DNA from: AC-32 sp036522595
GTDB lineage: Bacteria > Actinomycetota > Thermoleophilia > Gaiellales > Gaiellaceae
NCBI GenBank assembly: GCA_036522595.1
Contig: DATDFL010000288.1
Span: 1-64,000 of the forward strand
DNA length: 64,000 nt
Direction: 5' to 3'
Shown: one piece after another, positions 39,542 through 48,000 of the stretch
How the letters are laid out: the number at the start of each line of letters is the position of its first letter
Position numbering within the stretch: position 1 is the first letter of the stretch
Translations under genes and position numbers: made by a program
The notes under the pieces: generated by a model
What the model was told of the DNA's origin: nothing
Database searches by the model: none
Seen by the model: the letters and a program-made list of their open reading frames with translations, nothing else

Positions 39542-41951
39542 GGAGCCGCTGTACGACCACAAGGCCGTCGAAGAGCGCTGGCAGCGCACCTGGGAAGAGG
39601 AGGGTCTCTACAACGCCGATCCGGATTCGGGCGGCGAAACCTTCGTGATCATGCACCCGCCGCCGAACATCTCCGGCTCGCTCTCGATCGGCCACGCGCT
39701 GCAGCTCTCGCTGGAGGACGCGCTGATCCGGTGGCACCGGATGCGCGGCTTCGACACGCTCTTCCAGCCCGGCTACGACCACGGCGGAATCTCGACCTGG
39801 GCCGCGATCGGGCGCGAGCTCGCGAAGGACGGCAAGACGCAGCGCGACCTCGGCCGCTCGGGCTTCGACGCCTACGCCGAAGAGTGGCTCCAGAAGTACG
39901 GCGGCACGATCATGAGCCAGTTCCGGCTGCTGGGCGCGTCGCTCGACTACCGGCGCGAGCGGTTCACCATGGACCCCGGTTACTACCGCGCCGTGATCCG
40001 CTGGTTCGTCCACCTCTACGAGCGCGGCTGGATCTACCAGGCGAGCCGCATCGTCAACTGGTGCCCGCGCGACCAGACCGCGCTCTCCGACCTCGAGGTC
40101 GAGCACCAGGAGACCGACGACAGGCTCTCGTACATCCGCTACCCGCTGGCGGACGGCTCCGGCCATGTGACGATCGCGACCGTGCGGCCGGCGACCATCC
40201 TGGCCGACGTCGCCGTCGCCGTGCATCCGGAGGACGAGCGCTACAAAGATCTCGTCGGCAAGGAGGCGGTCGTGCCCTTCGTGGAGCGACACGTCCCCCT
40301 GATCGCGGACGAGCGGGTCGACCCGGAGTTCGGAACCGGCGCGCTGAAGGTCACGCCCGGGCACGACCCGATGGACTTCGAGATCGGCCAGGACCACCAC
40401 CTGCCCGAGGTGACAGTGATCGGGGAGGACGGTCTCATGAGCGAGGAGGCCGGCGAGCTCGCAGGGCTCACGCAGGAGGAGGCGGGCGAGCGCGTCATCG
40501 CCTGGGCGCGGGACCGCGACCTCCTCGACCGGCAGGAGCCGTACCGGCACTCGGTCGGCCACTGCAGCCGCTGCAAGACGCGGATCGAGCCGCTCGTGGT
40601 GCCGCAGTGGTGGGTCGCGATGGAGGAGCTGGCCGCGCCGGCGATCGCCGCGATCCGCGAAGGGCGCGTTCGCTTCACGCCCGAGCGCTTCTCGCGCGTG
40701 TGCCTCGACTGGCTCGAGAACGTCCGCCCGTGGTGCATCTCGCGGCAGATCTGGTGGGGCCATCGCATCCCCGTCTGGTACTGCCCCGACGGACACGTGA
40801 CCGTTGCCGAGGACACACCGGACGCCTGCGCGGAGTGCGGCTCGACGGAGCTGCGCCAGGACGAGGACGTGCTCGACACCTGGTTCTCGTCGGCGCTCTA
40901 CCCGTTCGCGACGCTTGGCTGGCCTGACCAGACCCCGGAGCTCGAGTGCTACTACCCGGGCGACGTGCTCACGACCGCGCGGGACATCATCTTCCTCTGG
41001 GTCGCGCGGATGATCTTCGCCGGGCTCGAGCTGCTCGGCGAGGACCCGTATCACGACGTCGTCATCCACTCCTACCTTCTGAACCCGGAGGGCAAGCGCA
41101 TGGGGCGGACGCTCGGGACGGTGGTCGACCCCGAGGAGGTGCTCGAGCCGTACGGCGCCGACGCCACCCGCTACGGACTGCTCTGGATGACCTCGAGCCA
41201 GGACCCCCGCTTCTCGTTCGGCTCGATCGAGGAGGGCCGCAAGCTCGCGATCAAGCTCTGGAACGTGTCACGGCTGCTCCTGCAGAATGCCGGCGGCGAG
41301 AGCCCCGACCTGCGCCCGCGGGATCTCGAGGAACGCTGGGTGCTCGCCCGGATCGACGCCGGCCGCGCGGAGCTCGAGCAGCTGCTCTCGCGCTGCGACT
41401 TCGCCGCAGCGGTGCGGCTGCTCTACCGCCTGACCTTCGACGATTTCTGCGACTGGTACGCCGAGGCGATCAAGCCCCGGCTCTACGACGGCGACCTCGA
41501 CGCGCGCGCAACTGCCCTCGCCGCGCTCGAGCGGCTGCTGAAGCTCCTCCATCCGGTGATGCCGCACGTGACCGAGGAGATCTGGTCGCAGTTCCACGAC
41601 GACCGGCTGATCGTCGCCCCCTGGCCCGAGCCCGACGAGCGGTTCGCCGCAGACGCGGCCGCACTCGACCGCGTCCAGCAGCTGGCGCGGACCTTCCGGC
41701 GCAGCGGCGTCCTCGTCGAGCTCGAAGGGGACGAGCGGCGGATCTTCGACGCGGTGGTCAAGCCTGGCCGCGCCAAGGCCGACGGCGGGAATCTGGAGGC
41801 CGAGGTCGAGCGGCTTCGCGGCGAGATCGCCCGCGCCGAGGGGATGCTGGCCAACGACCGCTTCGTCCAGAACGCTCCGGGCGATGTCGTCGAGGCGGAG
41901 CGCGAGAAGCTGGAGCGCTACCGCCGCGAGCTCGATGCGCTCTCCACTTGA
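39540..41951 (+). CDS. valS: Valyl-tRNA synthetase with altered HIGH and KMSKS motifs
   Basis: An 803-residue class I synthetase recognisable as ValRS by MHPPPNISGSLSIGHALQ, WCPRDQTALSDLEVEH, WCISRQIWWGHRIPVWY, CAECG and DVLDTWFSSALYPFATLGWP. The HIGH motif reads Ser49-Ile-Gly-His52 (39684-39695), and the KMSKS loop reads Arg520-Met-Gly-Arg-Thr524 (41097-41111) in EGKRMGRTLGT. The usual DHAGIATQ segment is DHGGISTW. A short C-terminal coiled coil (AEVERLRGEIARAEG) is present. It overlaps folC by 17 bp, a conserved valS-folC arrangement. If this is the only valS it must be active. Confidence 0.92.
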   Translation: MEPLYDHKAVEERWQRTWEEEGLYNADPDSGGETFVIMHPPPNISGSLSIGHALQLSLEDALIRWHRMRGFDTLFQPGYDHGGISTWAAIGRELAKDGKTQRDLGRSGFDAYAEEWLQKYGGTIMSQFRLLGASLDYRRERFTMDPGYYRAVIRWFVHLYERGWIYQASRIVNWCPRDQTALSDLEVEHQETDDRLSYIRYPLADGSGHVTIATVRPATILADVAVAVHPEDERYKDLVGKEAVVPFVERHVPLIADERVDPEFGTGALKVTPGHDPMDFEIGQDHHLPEVTVIGEDGLMSEEAGELAGLTQEEAGERVIAWARDRDLLDRQEPYRHSVGHCSRCKTRIEPLVVPQWWVAMEELAAPAIAAIREGRVRFTPERFSRVCLDWLENVRPWCISRQIWWGHRIPVWYCPDGHVTVAEDTPDACAECGSTELRQDEDVLDTWFSSALYPFATLGWPDQTPELECYYPGDVLTTARDIIFLWVARMIFAGLELLGEDPYHDVVIHSYLLNPEGKRMGRTLGTVVDPEEVLEPYGADATRYGLLWMTSSQDPRFSFGSIEEGRKLAIKLWNVSRLLLQNAGGESPDLRPRDLEERWVLARIDAGRAELEQLLSRCDFAAAVRLLYRLTFDDFCDWYAEAIKPRLYDGDLDARATALAALERLLKLLHPVMPHVTEEIWSQFHDDRLIVAPWPEPDERFAADAAALDRVQQLARTFRRSGVLVELEGDERRIFDAVVKPGRAKADGGNLEAEVERLRGEIARAEGMLANDRFVQNAPGDVVEAEREKLERYRRELDALST

Positions 41952-42963
41952 GTGGCTCGAATCGCTCTCGCCCTGGCCCGAGGAGTTCGGGCTGGGGCGG
42001 ATGCACGCGCTGCTGACCGAGCTCGGCGAGCCGCAGCGCGCCTACCCGGCGATCCATGTCGTCGGTACGAACGGCAAGTCGACGGCGACGCGCCGCGCCG
42101 CCGCGTTCCTGCAGCGCGAGGGCCTCAGCGTCGGCGCCTACACCTCGCCCCACGTCGCCGGCTGGAGCGAGCGGATTCAGGTCGACGGCGAGGACGCGAA
42201 CCTCGAAGGCGCACTCGAGCGCGTTCGCGGGGCCGCCGAGCGGGTGGGCGCCACGCAGTTCGAGGTGCTCACAGCGGCCGCGCTCGCGGAGTTCGCGGCG
42301 GCCCAGGTCGACGTTGCCGTCGTCGAGGCCGGCCTCGGCGGACGGCTCGATGCCACGAACGTCCTCGACGCGCGCATCGTCGTGCTCACCAACGTCGGGC
42401 TCGACCACACCGACGTCCTCGGCGAGACGCGCGAGCAGATCGCGGCCGAGAAGCTGGCAGTCGTCTCGCCCGAGGCGACGCTGATCGTCGGCGAGGCGGA
42501 GTGGGGCGGCTGCTACGCACAGGACGTGGGACGGGCCGCCGCCGAGGCGTTCCTCGGCCGCGAGCTGGACGGGGACGTCGAGATCTCGCTCCCGGGCCGG
42601 TTCGACGTCGTCGGCGACGACGTCTTCTCGGGCGCGCACAATCCAGCCGGGATCGAATGGCTCCTCGAGCGCCTGCCCCGAAACGACTACACGATCGTCG
42701 CGTCGATCCTCGCGGACAAGCACGCCGCGGAGATGCTGCGCCTGCTGGCGCGGGCCGGCCGGACGCTCATCGCGACCTCGTCGAGGAGCGCGCGCGCACT
42801 GCCCGCCGACGAGCTCGCGCGCGCCGCCGAGCCGTTCTTCGACTCCGTCGGAGTGGAGGCCGATCCCGAGCGGGCGCTCGACCGCGCCGAGAGCCCCGTC
42901 CTCGTCACCGGCTCGCTGTACCTGCTCTCGGACCTCTCCGTCCGCCTCCAGCGCATACCATGA
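41935..42963 (+). CDS. folC: Folylpolyglutamate / dihydrofolate synthase, short form
   Basis: A 342-residue Mur-ligase-type enzyme adding glutamate to folates, or making dihydrofolate. P-loop Gly44-Thr-Asn-Gly-Lys-Ser49, folate-loop segment YTSPHVAGWSERI, EAGLGGRLDATNV and NVGLDHTDVLGETREQIAAEKL are visible. The C-terminal glutamate-ligase domain begins with FSGAHNPAGIEWLLE. The protein is shorter than the usual 410-430 residues, with reductions in the C-terminal domain. ATG 41935 overlaps the valS end by 17 bp, and the stop overlaps the following small gene (ATGA). Confidence 0.9.
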   Translation: MRSPLEWLESLSPWPEEFGLGRMHALLTELGEPQRAYPAIHVVGTNGKSTATRRAAAFLQREGLSVGAYTSPHVAGWSERIQVDGEDANLEGALERVRGAAERVGATQFEVLTAAALAEFAAAQVDVAVVEAGLGGRLDATNVLDARIVVLTNVGLDHTDVLGETREQIAAEKLAVVSPEATLIVGEAEWGGCYAQDVGRAAAEAFLGRELDGDVEISLPGRFDVVGDDVFSGAHNPAGIEWLLERLPRNDYTIVASILADKHAAEMLRLLARAGRTLIATSSRSARALPADELARAAEPFFDSVGVEADPERALDRAESPVLVTGSLYLLSDLSVRLQRIP

Positions 42964-43073
42964 GAAAACTCGGCGAGAAGCTGAGCGTCTTCGCAGTCGC
43001 CGCGGTCGTCGTCCTGATGATCGTCGGCCTCGCGTTTGGCGCCGGGTATCTCGTCGGAAAGGTCCTCCTCTGA
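42960..43073 (+). CDS. 37-residue single-helix membrane peptide
   Basis: ATG 42960 overlaps the folC stop (ATGA), giving MRKLGEKLSVFAVAAVVVLM then IVGLAFGAGYLVGKVLL. A basic start followed by one transmembrane helix is evident. Translational coupling to folC supports expression. Function unknown. Confidence 0.6.
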   Translation: MRKLGEKLSVFAVAAVVVLMIVGLAFGAGYLVGKVLL

Positions 43074-43602
43074 CGGAGGGGTTGCGACGCTAGCCGACAA
43101 CGGAATCTTCGATTTCTTCAGTTCCAGCACGTGGGCTGTGATCCGGAACTTGTCGCTGTTCGTGGTCGCGGTCTTCTGGCTGTCGGTCGCGTTCTGGGTT
43201 TTCAAGGATGCGCGCCGCCGGATCGAAGATCCCTGGCTCGTCGGCATGTCGACGGTGCTGGGGCTCGTGCCGTTCATCGGCCCGCTGATCTACATGCTCT
43301 TCCGGCCGCCCGAGTACCTCGAGGACGTGCGGGAGCGTGAGCTCGAGATCAAGGCGATGGAGGAACGGCTCTCCCGGCGCGACCTGCACTGCCCCGTCTG
43401 CCGCGCCGACGTCGATCCCGCATTCCTCGTCTGCCCGGTCTGCACCACGCGCCTGCGCCAGTCGTGCCGGAACTGCAAGGCGCCGCTCGAGGCGCTCTGG
43501 CAGGTCTGCCCGTACTGCGAGACCGCGGTCGAGCCGGCCGCCGTGGAGCAGCTCGACCAGACGCAGGCCTTGGCGCCCCCGCGGCGCGAGCGCCGCGCTT
43601 AG
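43036..43602 (+). CDS. Membrane protein with double zinc ribbon
   Basis: A protein of up to 188 residues. Two hydrophobic helices (NLSLFVVAVFWLSVAFWVF and LVGMSTVLGLVPFIGPLIYMLF) flank FKDARRRIEDPW. The C-terminal half has four Cys pairs (CPVC, CPVC, CRNC, CPYC) forming two zinc ribbons. Helix-then-zinc-ribbon proteins of this kind are common in actinobacteria with unknown function. TTG 43036 is the only upstream start and overlaps the preceding peptide gene by 38 bp; the family-like sequence really begins near 43090, so the start is uncertain. Confidence 0.75.
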   Translation: MAPGISSERSSSDGGVATLADNGIFDFFSSSTWAVIRNLSLFVVAVFWLSVAFWVFKDARRRIEDPWLVGMSTVLGLVPFIGPLIYMLFRPPEYLEDVRERELEIKAMEERLSRRDLHCPVCRADVDPAFLVCPVCTTRLRQSCRNCKAPLEALWQVCPYCETAVEPAAVEQLDQTQALAPPRRERRA

Positions 43603-43620
43603 GCGTCGCTCGCGATGCCG

Positions 43621-43680
43621 TCATCAGGACGTGCGGGCTTTGCCCGTGCGTCCGTCTGAAATGACCGGTCGATCCGCTGC
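43621..43680 (-). repeat. Dispersed 60-bp element, copy A (inverted relative to copy B at 51681-51740)
   Basis: A 25-bp core (43653-43677) is identical, on the opposite strand, to 51684-51708. The rest aligns without gaps and keeps a hairpin with AAA loop in which stem bases differ but pairing is preserved (GGGC/GCCC here, CGGC/GCCG in copy B). It lies in the gap before ndk. Confidence 0.65.
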
Positions 43681-43706
43681 GAAGACAGCCGTCCAGCTCT
43701 TAGACT
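43677..43706 (+). promoter_or_regulatory. Likely ndk promoter
   Basis: CTGCGA (43677-43682) and TAGACT (43701-43706) with 18-bp spacing; ATG 43716 follows 9 nt after the -10 box. The same boxes occur upstream of tRNA-Pro and rplU. Confidence 0.45.
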
Positions 43707-43715
43707 CGGCGCGGC

Positions 43716-44123
43716 ATGGCAGCCGAGCGGACGCTGGTCCTGATCAAGCCTGACGCGATGCGGCGGCAGCTCGCGGGCGAGATCCTCGCGCGCTTCGAGC
43801 GCCGGGGCCTCCTCGTGCGCGAGGCGAAGCTTTTGACCGTGGATCGCGGTCTCGCGGAGACGCACTACGCCGAGCACGCGGAGAAGCCGTTCTTCGGCGA
43901 GCTCGTCGAGTTCATCACCTCGGGGCCGACGCTGGCGCTCGTCCTCGAGGGCGAAGGCGCAATCGCGACCGTGCGCCGGACAATGGGCGCGACCAATCCG
44001 GCCGACTCGGAGCCCGGCTCGATCCGCGGCGACTTCGCGCTCTCGATGCCCGACAACCTCGTCCACGGCTCCGACTCCCCCGAGTCGGCCGGGCGCGAGA
44101 TCGGGCTCTGGTTCGGTGGCTGA
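43716..44123 (+). CDS. ndk: Nucleoside diphosphate kinase
   Basis: A 135-residue enzyme transferring the gamma phosphate from NTP to NDP via a phosphohistidine. The N-terminus RTLVLIKPDAMRRQLAGEIL, the RRTMGATNPADSEPGSIRGDFA region and the active-site His117 in NLVHGSDSPESAGREI are intact. No N-terminal extension is seen. It probably has its own promoter. The methyltransferase gene follows closely. Confidence 0.96.
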   Translation: MAAERTLVLIKPDAMRRQLAGEILARFERRGLLVREAKLLTVDRGLAETHYAEHAEKPFFGELVEFITSGPTLALVLEGEGAIATVRRTMGATNPADSEPGSIRGDFALSMPDNLVHGSDSPESAGREIGLWFGG

Positions 44124-44142
44124 GGCGGTCGCTTGCGACGCC

Positions 44143-44148
44143 GATAAT
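44143..44148 (+). promoter_or_regulatory. Possible -10 element (GATAAT)
   Basis: GATAAT ends 7 nt before GTG 44156 of the methyltransferase gene. Confidence 0.35.
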
Positions 44149-44155
44149 GGAGGCC

Positions 44156-45004
44156 GTGCCCGCTTGGCCGGCGCGGCCGTTTAACGCACTGTCTGGGATG
44201 ACGAACAAAGACTCAGCTCGCCGCGACCTCGCCTCTGAGCCGGATTACGTCGCGGTCAACCGCGAGGGCTGGACGCAGGCGAACGCGGAGTACACAGACC
44301 GGCAGGCAGAGGGCGCCTGGGCCCAGGAGGAGATCACGTGGGGCAAGTGGTCGATCCCGGAGCGCGAGGTGCAGATCCTTCCCGACTTCACGGGTGTGGA
44401 CGTCGTCGAGCTCGGCTGCGGCACCGGGTACTTCGGCTCCTGGCTGAAGCGGGCCGGCGCGCAACGCGTCGTCGGCGTCGACGTCACGCCCGCGCAGCTC
44501 GAAACCGCTCGCAGGCTGAACGACCAGCATGGCCTCGGGCTGGAGCTCGTCGAGGCAAACGCGGAGGAGACCGGGTTGCCGGGCGAGTCCTTCGACGTGG
44601 CCTTCTCAGAGTACGGCGCCTCGATCTGGTGCGACCCGGCGAAGTGGATCCCCGAGGCGGCGCGCCTCCTGCGGCCGGGCGGTGAGCTCATCTTCATGCG
44701 GGGGGCGACGCTGCAGCTGCTCTGCATGCCGGACACCGGCCCGGTCAGCGAGCGGCTCGTGCGCCCGCAGAAGGGCCTCTACAAGCTCGAGTGGTACGAC
44801 GACGATCCCGGCGTCGAGTTCCACCCGGGCTTCGGCGAGATGTTCCGGATCCTCCGCGAGAACGGCTTCGAGCTGCTCGACTTCCGCGAGCTCTACGCGC
44901 CCGAGGACGCCGTCGACCACGAGTACTACGACACGGTTCCAGCCGCTTGGGCCAAGCAGTGGCCCGACGAGGAGATTTGGCGGCTCCGCCTGCGCCCCCG
45001 CTGA
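44156..45004 (+). CDS. Class I SAM-dependent methyltransferase
   Basis: A 282-residue protein if started at GTG 44156; ATG 44198 (MTNKDSARRD) is an alternative. Motif I is VDVVELGCGTGYFGSWL, the acidic end of strand 2 is VVGVDVTPAQLETARRL, and motif IV lies in FDVAFSEYGASIWCDPAKWIPEAARLLRPGGEL. A C-terminal lobe (WYDDDPGVEFHPGFGEMFRIL) is present. The substrate is unknown. Its end overlaps the maf start by 28 bp. Confidence 0.87.
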   Translation: MPAWPARPFNALSGMTNKDSARRDLASEPDYVAVNREGWTQANAEYTDRQAEGAWAQEEITWGKWSIPEREVQILPDFTGVDVVELGCGTGYFGSWLKRAGAQRVVGVDVTPAQLETARRLNDQHGLGLELVEANAEETGLPGESFDVAFSEYGASIWCDPAKWIPEAARLLRPGGELIFMRGATLQLLCMPDTGPVSERLVRPQKGLYKLEWYDDDPGVEFHPGFGEMFRILRENGFELLDFRELYAPEDAVDHEYYDTVPAAWAKQWPDEEIWRLRLRPR

Positions 45005-45546
45005 TCCTCGCCTCGACGTCGCCGCGGCGGCGGGAGATCCTCGAGCAGCTGCGGATCCCATTCGAGGTGGTGGCACCGCAGTACGAGGAGGTCTCGGGAG
45101 ACCCCGTCGAGCACGCCGTGGGTAAGGCAAGGTCGGTCGGGCCGTTCGACGAGCGGCCGGTGCTCGGCTGCGACACGGAGGTGATCTGCGAGGGGCGGGT
45201 CTACGGGAAGCCCGAGAACGAGGCGGCCGCGGAGGAGATGCTCGATTCGCTTTCGGGCAGGACGCACGAGGTCGTCTCGGGGCTCGCGCTGATCACGCCG
45301 GCGTGGGAGGAAGTGCACCGCGAGGTGACGCAGGTGGCGTTCCGCCCGCTGGACGCGCGCGAGCTTGCGCACTACCTCGCGAGCGGCGAGTGGGAAGGCC
45401 GCGCCGGCGCGTACGCGATCCAGGGGCTCGGCGCGTCGCTGGTCGAGCGGATCGAGGGCGACTACCTGAACGTCGTCGGCCTGCCGGGTGCGCTGCTCGT
45501 CCGGCTGCTCGCGGAACGCTTCCCAGGCACCTACGGATTCGGTTAA
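44977..45546 (+). CDS. Maf-like nucleotide pyrophosphatase
   Basis: A 189-residue protein with the Maf signature LILASTSPRRREILEQL, the Asp-containing LGCDTEVICEGRVYGKP and later YAIQGLGASLVERIEGDYLNVVGLP. Maf proteins hydrolyse non-canonical or specific nucleoside triphosphates (dTTP, UTP or m7GTP) and have been linked to septum formation. TTG 44977 is the likely start, inside the preceding gene; GAGGAG lies just upstream. The next gene starts 12 bp after its stop. Confidence 0.88.
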   Translation: MAAPPAPPLILASTSPRRREILEQLRIPFEVVAPQYEEVSGDPVEHAVGKARSVGPFDERPVLGCDTEVICEGRVYGKPENEAAAEEMLDSLSGRTHEVVSGLALITPAWEEVHREVTQVAFRPLDARELAHYLASGEWEGRAGAYAIQGLGASLVERIEGDYLNVVGLPGALLVRLLAERFPGTYGFG

Positions 45547-45558
45547 AAGACTCGGGTC

Positions 45559-48000
45559 GTGAGGCGCGAGCTTCCGGCCGGGACCGTGACCTTCCTCTTC
45601 ACCGACGTCGAGGCATCGACGCAGCTGCTGCACGGCCTCGGCGAAGAGCGCTACGCGGAGGCGCTCGCGGAGCACCGCCGCGTGCTGCGAGATGCCTTTG
45701 GCCACCACGGCGGCGTTGAGGTCGACACCCAGGGCGACGCCTTCTTCGTCGCCTTCGCGACCGCGCCGAGCGCGATCGCTGCCGCGTGCGAGGCCCAGGA
45801 GGCCCTGAAGGTCCCCGTGCGAATGGGCCTCCACACCGGCACGCCCCTCGTGACCGACGAGGGCTACGTCGGGACCGATGTTCACCGAGCCGCGCGGATC
45901 GCCGCAGCCGGCCACGGACGGCAGGTCCTCGTCTCCGCATCGACCGCTTCCCTCCTCGAGCCAAGTAACAGTCTGTTACTTGACCTCGGGGAGCACCGCC
46001 TCAAGGACCTAAGCGCTCCCGAGCGGATCTTTCAGCTCGGCGAGGAGGAGTTTCCTCCACTCAAGACGCTCTACCGGACGAACCTTCCGGTGCCGGCGAC
46101 GCCGTTCCTGGGCCGCGAGCAGGAGCTGGCGCAGGTCGTGGAGCTGCTCGTCGGCACGCGACTACTGACGCTCACCGGGCCGGGCGGAACCGGCAAAACC
46201 AGGCTCGCGTTGCAGGCCGCCGCCGCGAGCTCGGACCGCTACCCCGACGGCGTGTTCTGGGTGCCGCTGGCGTCCCTTCGCGACCCACGGCTCGTACTCG
46301 AGCAGGCCGCGCAGGCCGTCGGTGCTAGGAACGGGCTCGCCGAGCATGTCGCGGACAAACGCCTTCTGCTTCTACTCGACAACTTCGAGCACCTCATCGA
46401 GGCGGCAACCGACCTCGCCGCGCTCACGGCCTCCTGCCCGAAGCTCCAGCTGCTCGTCACGAGCCGCGAGGTCCTGCGCCTGCCAGGGGAGCAGGTTTAC
46501 CCCGTGCCGCCGCTCGAGGCCGAAGATGGAATGCAGTTCTTCCTCGCCCGCGCGCGGGAGGCCGACCCGAGCTTCGAGCCGGACGAGGCCGTGCCCGAGG
46601 TCTGCGCGCGATTGGAGCACTTGCCGCTCGCCCTCGAGCTCGCCGCGGCGCGCGTTCGGCTGCTCTCCCCGGCCCAGCTGCTCGAGAGGCTCACAGGCCG
46701 CCTCGACTTGCTCAAGGCCGGCCGCGGCGTCGATCCTCGCCAACACACGCTGAGGGCCACGATCGAGTGGTCGCACGACCTTCTCGACGCCGACGAGCAA
46801 CGCCTGTTCGCCCGCCTTGGAGTGTTCGCCGGAGGCTGCACGCTCGAGGCAGCCGAGGGGATCTGCAATGCCGACCTCGACACGCTTCAGTCGCTCGTCG
46901 ACAAGAGCCTCGTCCGCGTCCGCAAGGGGAATCGCTTCTGGATGCTCGAGACGATCCGCGAGTATGCGCTCGACCGGCTCCAGGCCTCGGGCGAGGGGCG
47001 CGACCTGTGGGATCGCTACGCCGACTTCTTCCTCGCCCTTGCGGAGGAAGCCGAGCCGCTCATGCAGGAGAACTCGCCGGAATGGCTCGACCGAGCCGGG
47101 GACGAATTGCCGAATATGCGCGGGGCACTCGACCATTTCGAGGCGTCCGGGCGGAACCAAGACGTGCTTCGGCTCGCTGGCGCGATCGGGCCTCTCTGGG
47201 GGGTCAGGGGGTCGATGACCGAAGGCGCTCGGCGGCTCGAAGCCGCGCTCGCCGCGGACGATCGGCCCACCTCGGCGCGCGCTAAGGCGCTCACGGCCGC
47301 TGCCAATCTCGCGCTGGGACAGGGCGACGACGAGAGGGTCGACGAGCTTGCGGGGGCGGCGCTTCCGCTTCACCGCGCCAGCGGGAACGAGTGGTTCGTC
47401 GTGGAGTCCTTGCTCCTCATGGCGCATGCGGCCGCAGATCGGGAAAACTTTGAGCGCGCACGCGACCTGGCCGAGGAAGCCGCAGAAGCGACGAAGTCTG
47501 ACCCGCACTCGGCACAGGCGATCCAAGCGACTTGGCAGCTCGGCTGGGCCCATGGCGGACTCGGTGAGCGTGAGCAAGGACGCGAGCTCTACGAAGAGGC
47601 GCTTCGACGGGCTCGCGCCGCAGGCTCGACGCACCTGCAGTCTCTCGTGCTGAGCGGGCTTTCCCGTCTTCTGATCACCGACGGTCGGCCGGCTGACGCT
47701 CTTCCACTGCTCCTCGAATCCTTTCGCCTGAACGTGGCCACGGGTGATCGCTGGCGCCTCGCGATCGACGCAACGCGCATCGCCCGCGCGCTGGCAGCGC
47801 TCGGCGAGGCGAGGAGAGCGGCTCGGCTGCTTGCGAGCGGCAGGGCCTTGTTCGAAGAGATCGGCGGCGCGCCCAGCTGGCGAGTGGGCGAGGACCAAGA
47901 GACGCTTGCGCTCCTCAGGGAGCAGCTGACCGAGGCCGAGCTCGCAGAGGAAACCGAACTCGGGTCGACGCTTTCTCCGGAGGAGATCCTCGGTGAGTGA
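45559..48000 (+). CDS. Adenylate-cyclase-domain / NB-ARC ATPase / TPR regulator
   Basis: An 813-residue protein from GTG 45559. Residues about 5-165 are a class III cyclase domain with VTFLFTDVEAST (first metal Asp) and VEVDTQGDAFFVAF (second metal Asp). An NB-ARC-like ATPase follows: FLGREQELAQVVELL, Walker A GPGGTGKTR near residue 210, LLLLDNFEHLIEA and LVTSREVLRLPGE. The last 350 residues are TPR-like helices. No DNA-binding domain is seen. It resembles the many cyclase-ATPase regulators of actinobacteria and is the second such protein here (the first at 15855-19637). AAGACT 6 nt before the start may be a leaderless -10 box. Its stop overlaps the tag start by 8 bp. Confidence 0.88.
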   Translation: MRRELPAGTVTFLFTDVEASTQLLHGLGEERYAEALAEHRRVLRDAFGHHGGVEVDTQGDAFFVAFATAPSAIAAACEAQEALKVPVRMGLHTGTPLVTDEGYVGTDVHRAARIAAAGHGRQVLVSASTASLLEPSNSLLLDLGEHRLKDLSAPERIFQLGEEEFPPLKTLYRTNLPVPATPFLGREQELAQVVELLVGTRLLTLTGPGGTGKTRLALQAAAASSDRYPDGVFWVPLASLRDPRLVLEQAAQAVGARNGLAEHVADKRLLLLLDNFEHLIEAATDLAALTASCPKLQLLVTSREVLRLPGEQVYPVPPLEAEDGMQFFLARAREADPSFEPDEAVPEVCARLEHLPLALELAAARVRLLSPAQLLERLTGRLDLLKAGRGVDPRQHTLRATIEWSHDLLDADEQRLFARLGVFAGGCTLEAAEGICNADLDTLQSLVDKSLVRVRKGNRFWMLETIREYALDRLQASGEGRDLWDRYADFFLALAEEAEPLMQENSPEWLDRAGDELPNMRGALDHFEASGRNQDVLRLAGAIGPLWGVRGSMTEGARRLEAALAADDRPTSARAKALTAAANLALGQGDDERVDELAGAALPLHRASGNEWFVVESLLLMAHAAADRENFERARDLAEEAAEATKSDPHSAQAIQATWQLGWAHGGLGEREQGRELYEEALRRARAAGSTHLQSLVLSGLSRLLITDGRPADALPLLLESFRLNVATGDRWRLAIDATRIARALAALGEARRAARLLASGRALFEEIGGAPSWRVGEDQETLALLREQLTEAELAEETELGSTLSPEEILGE

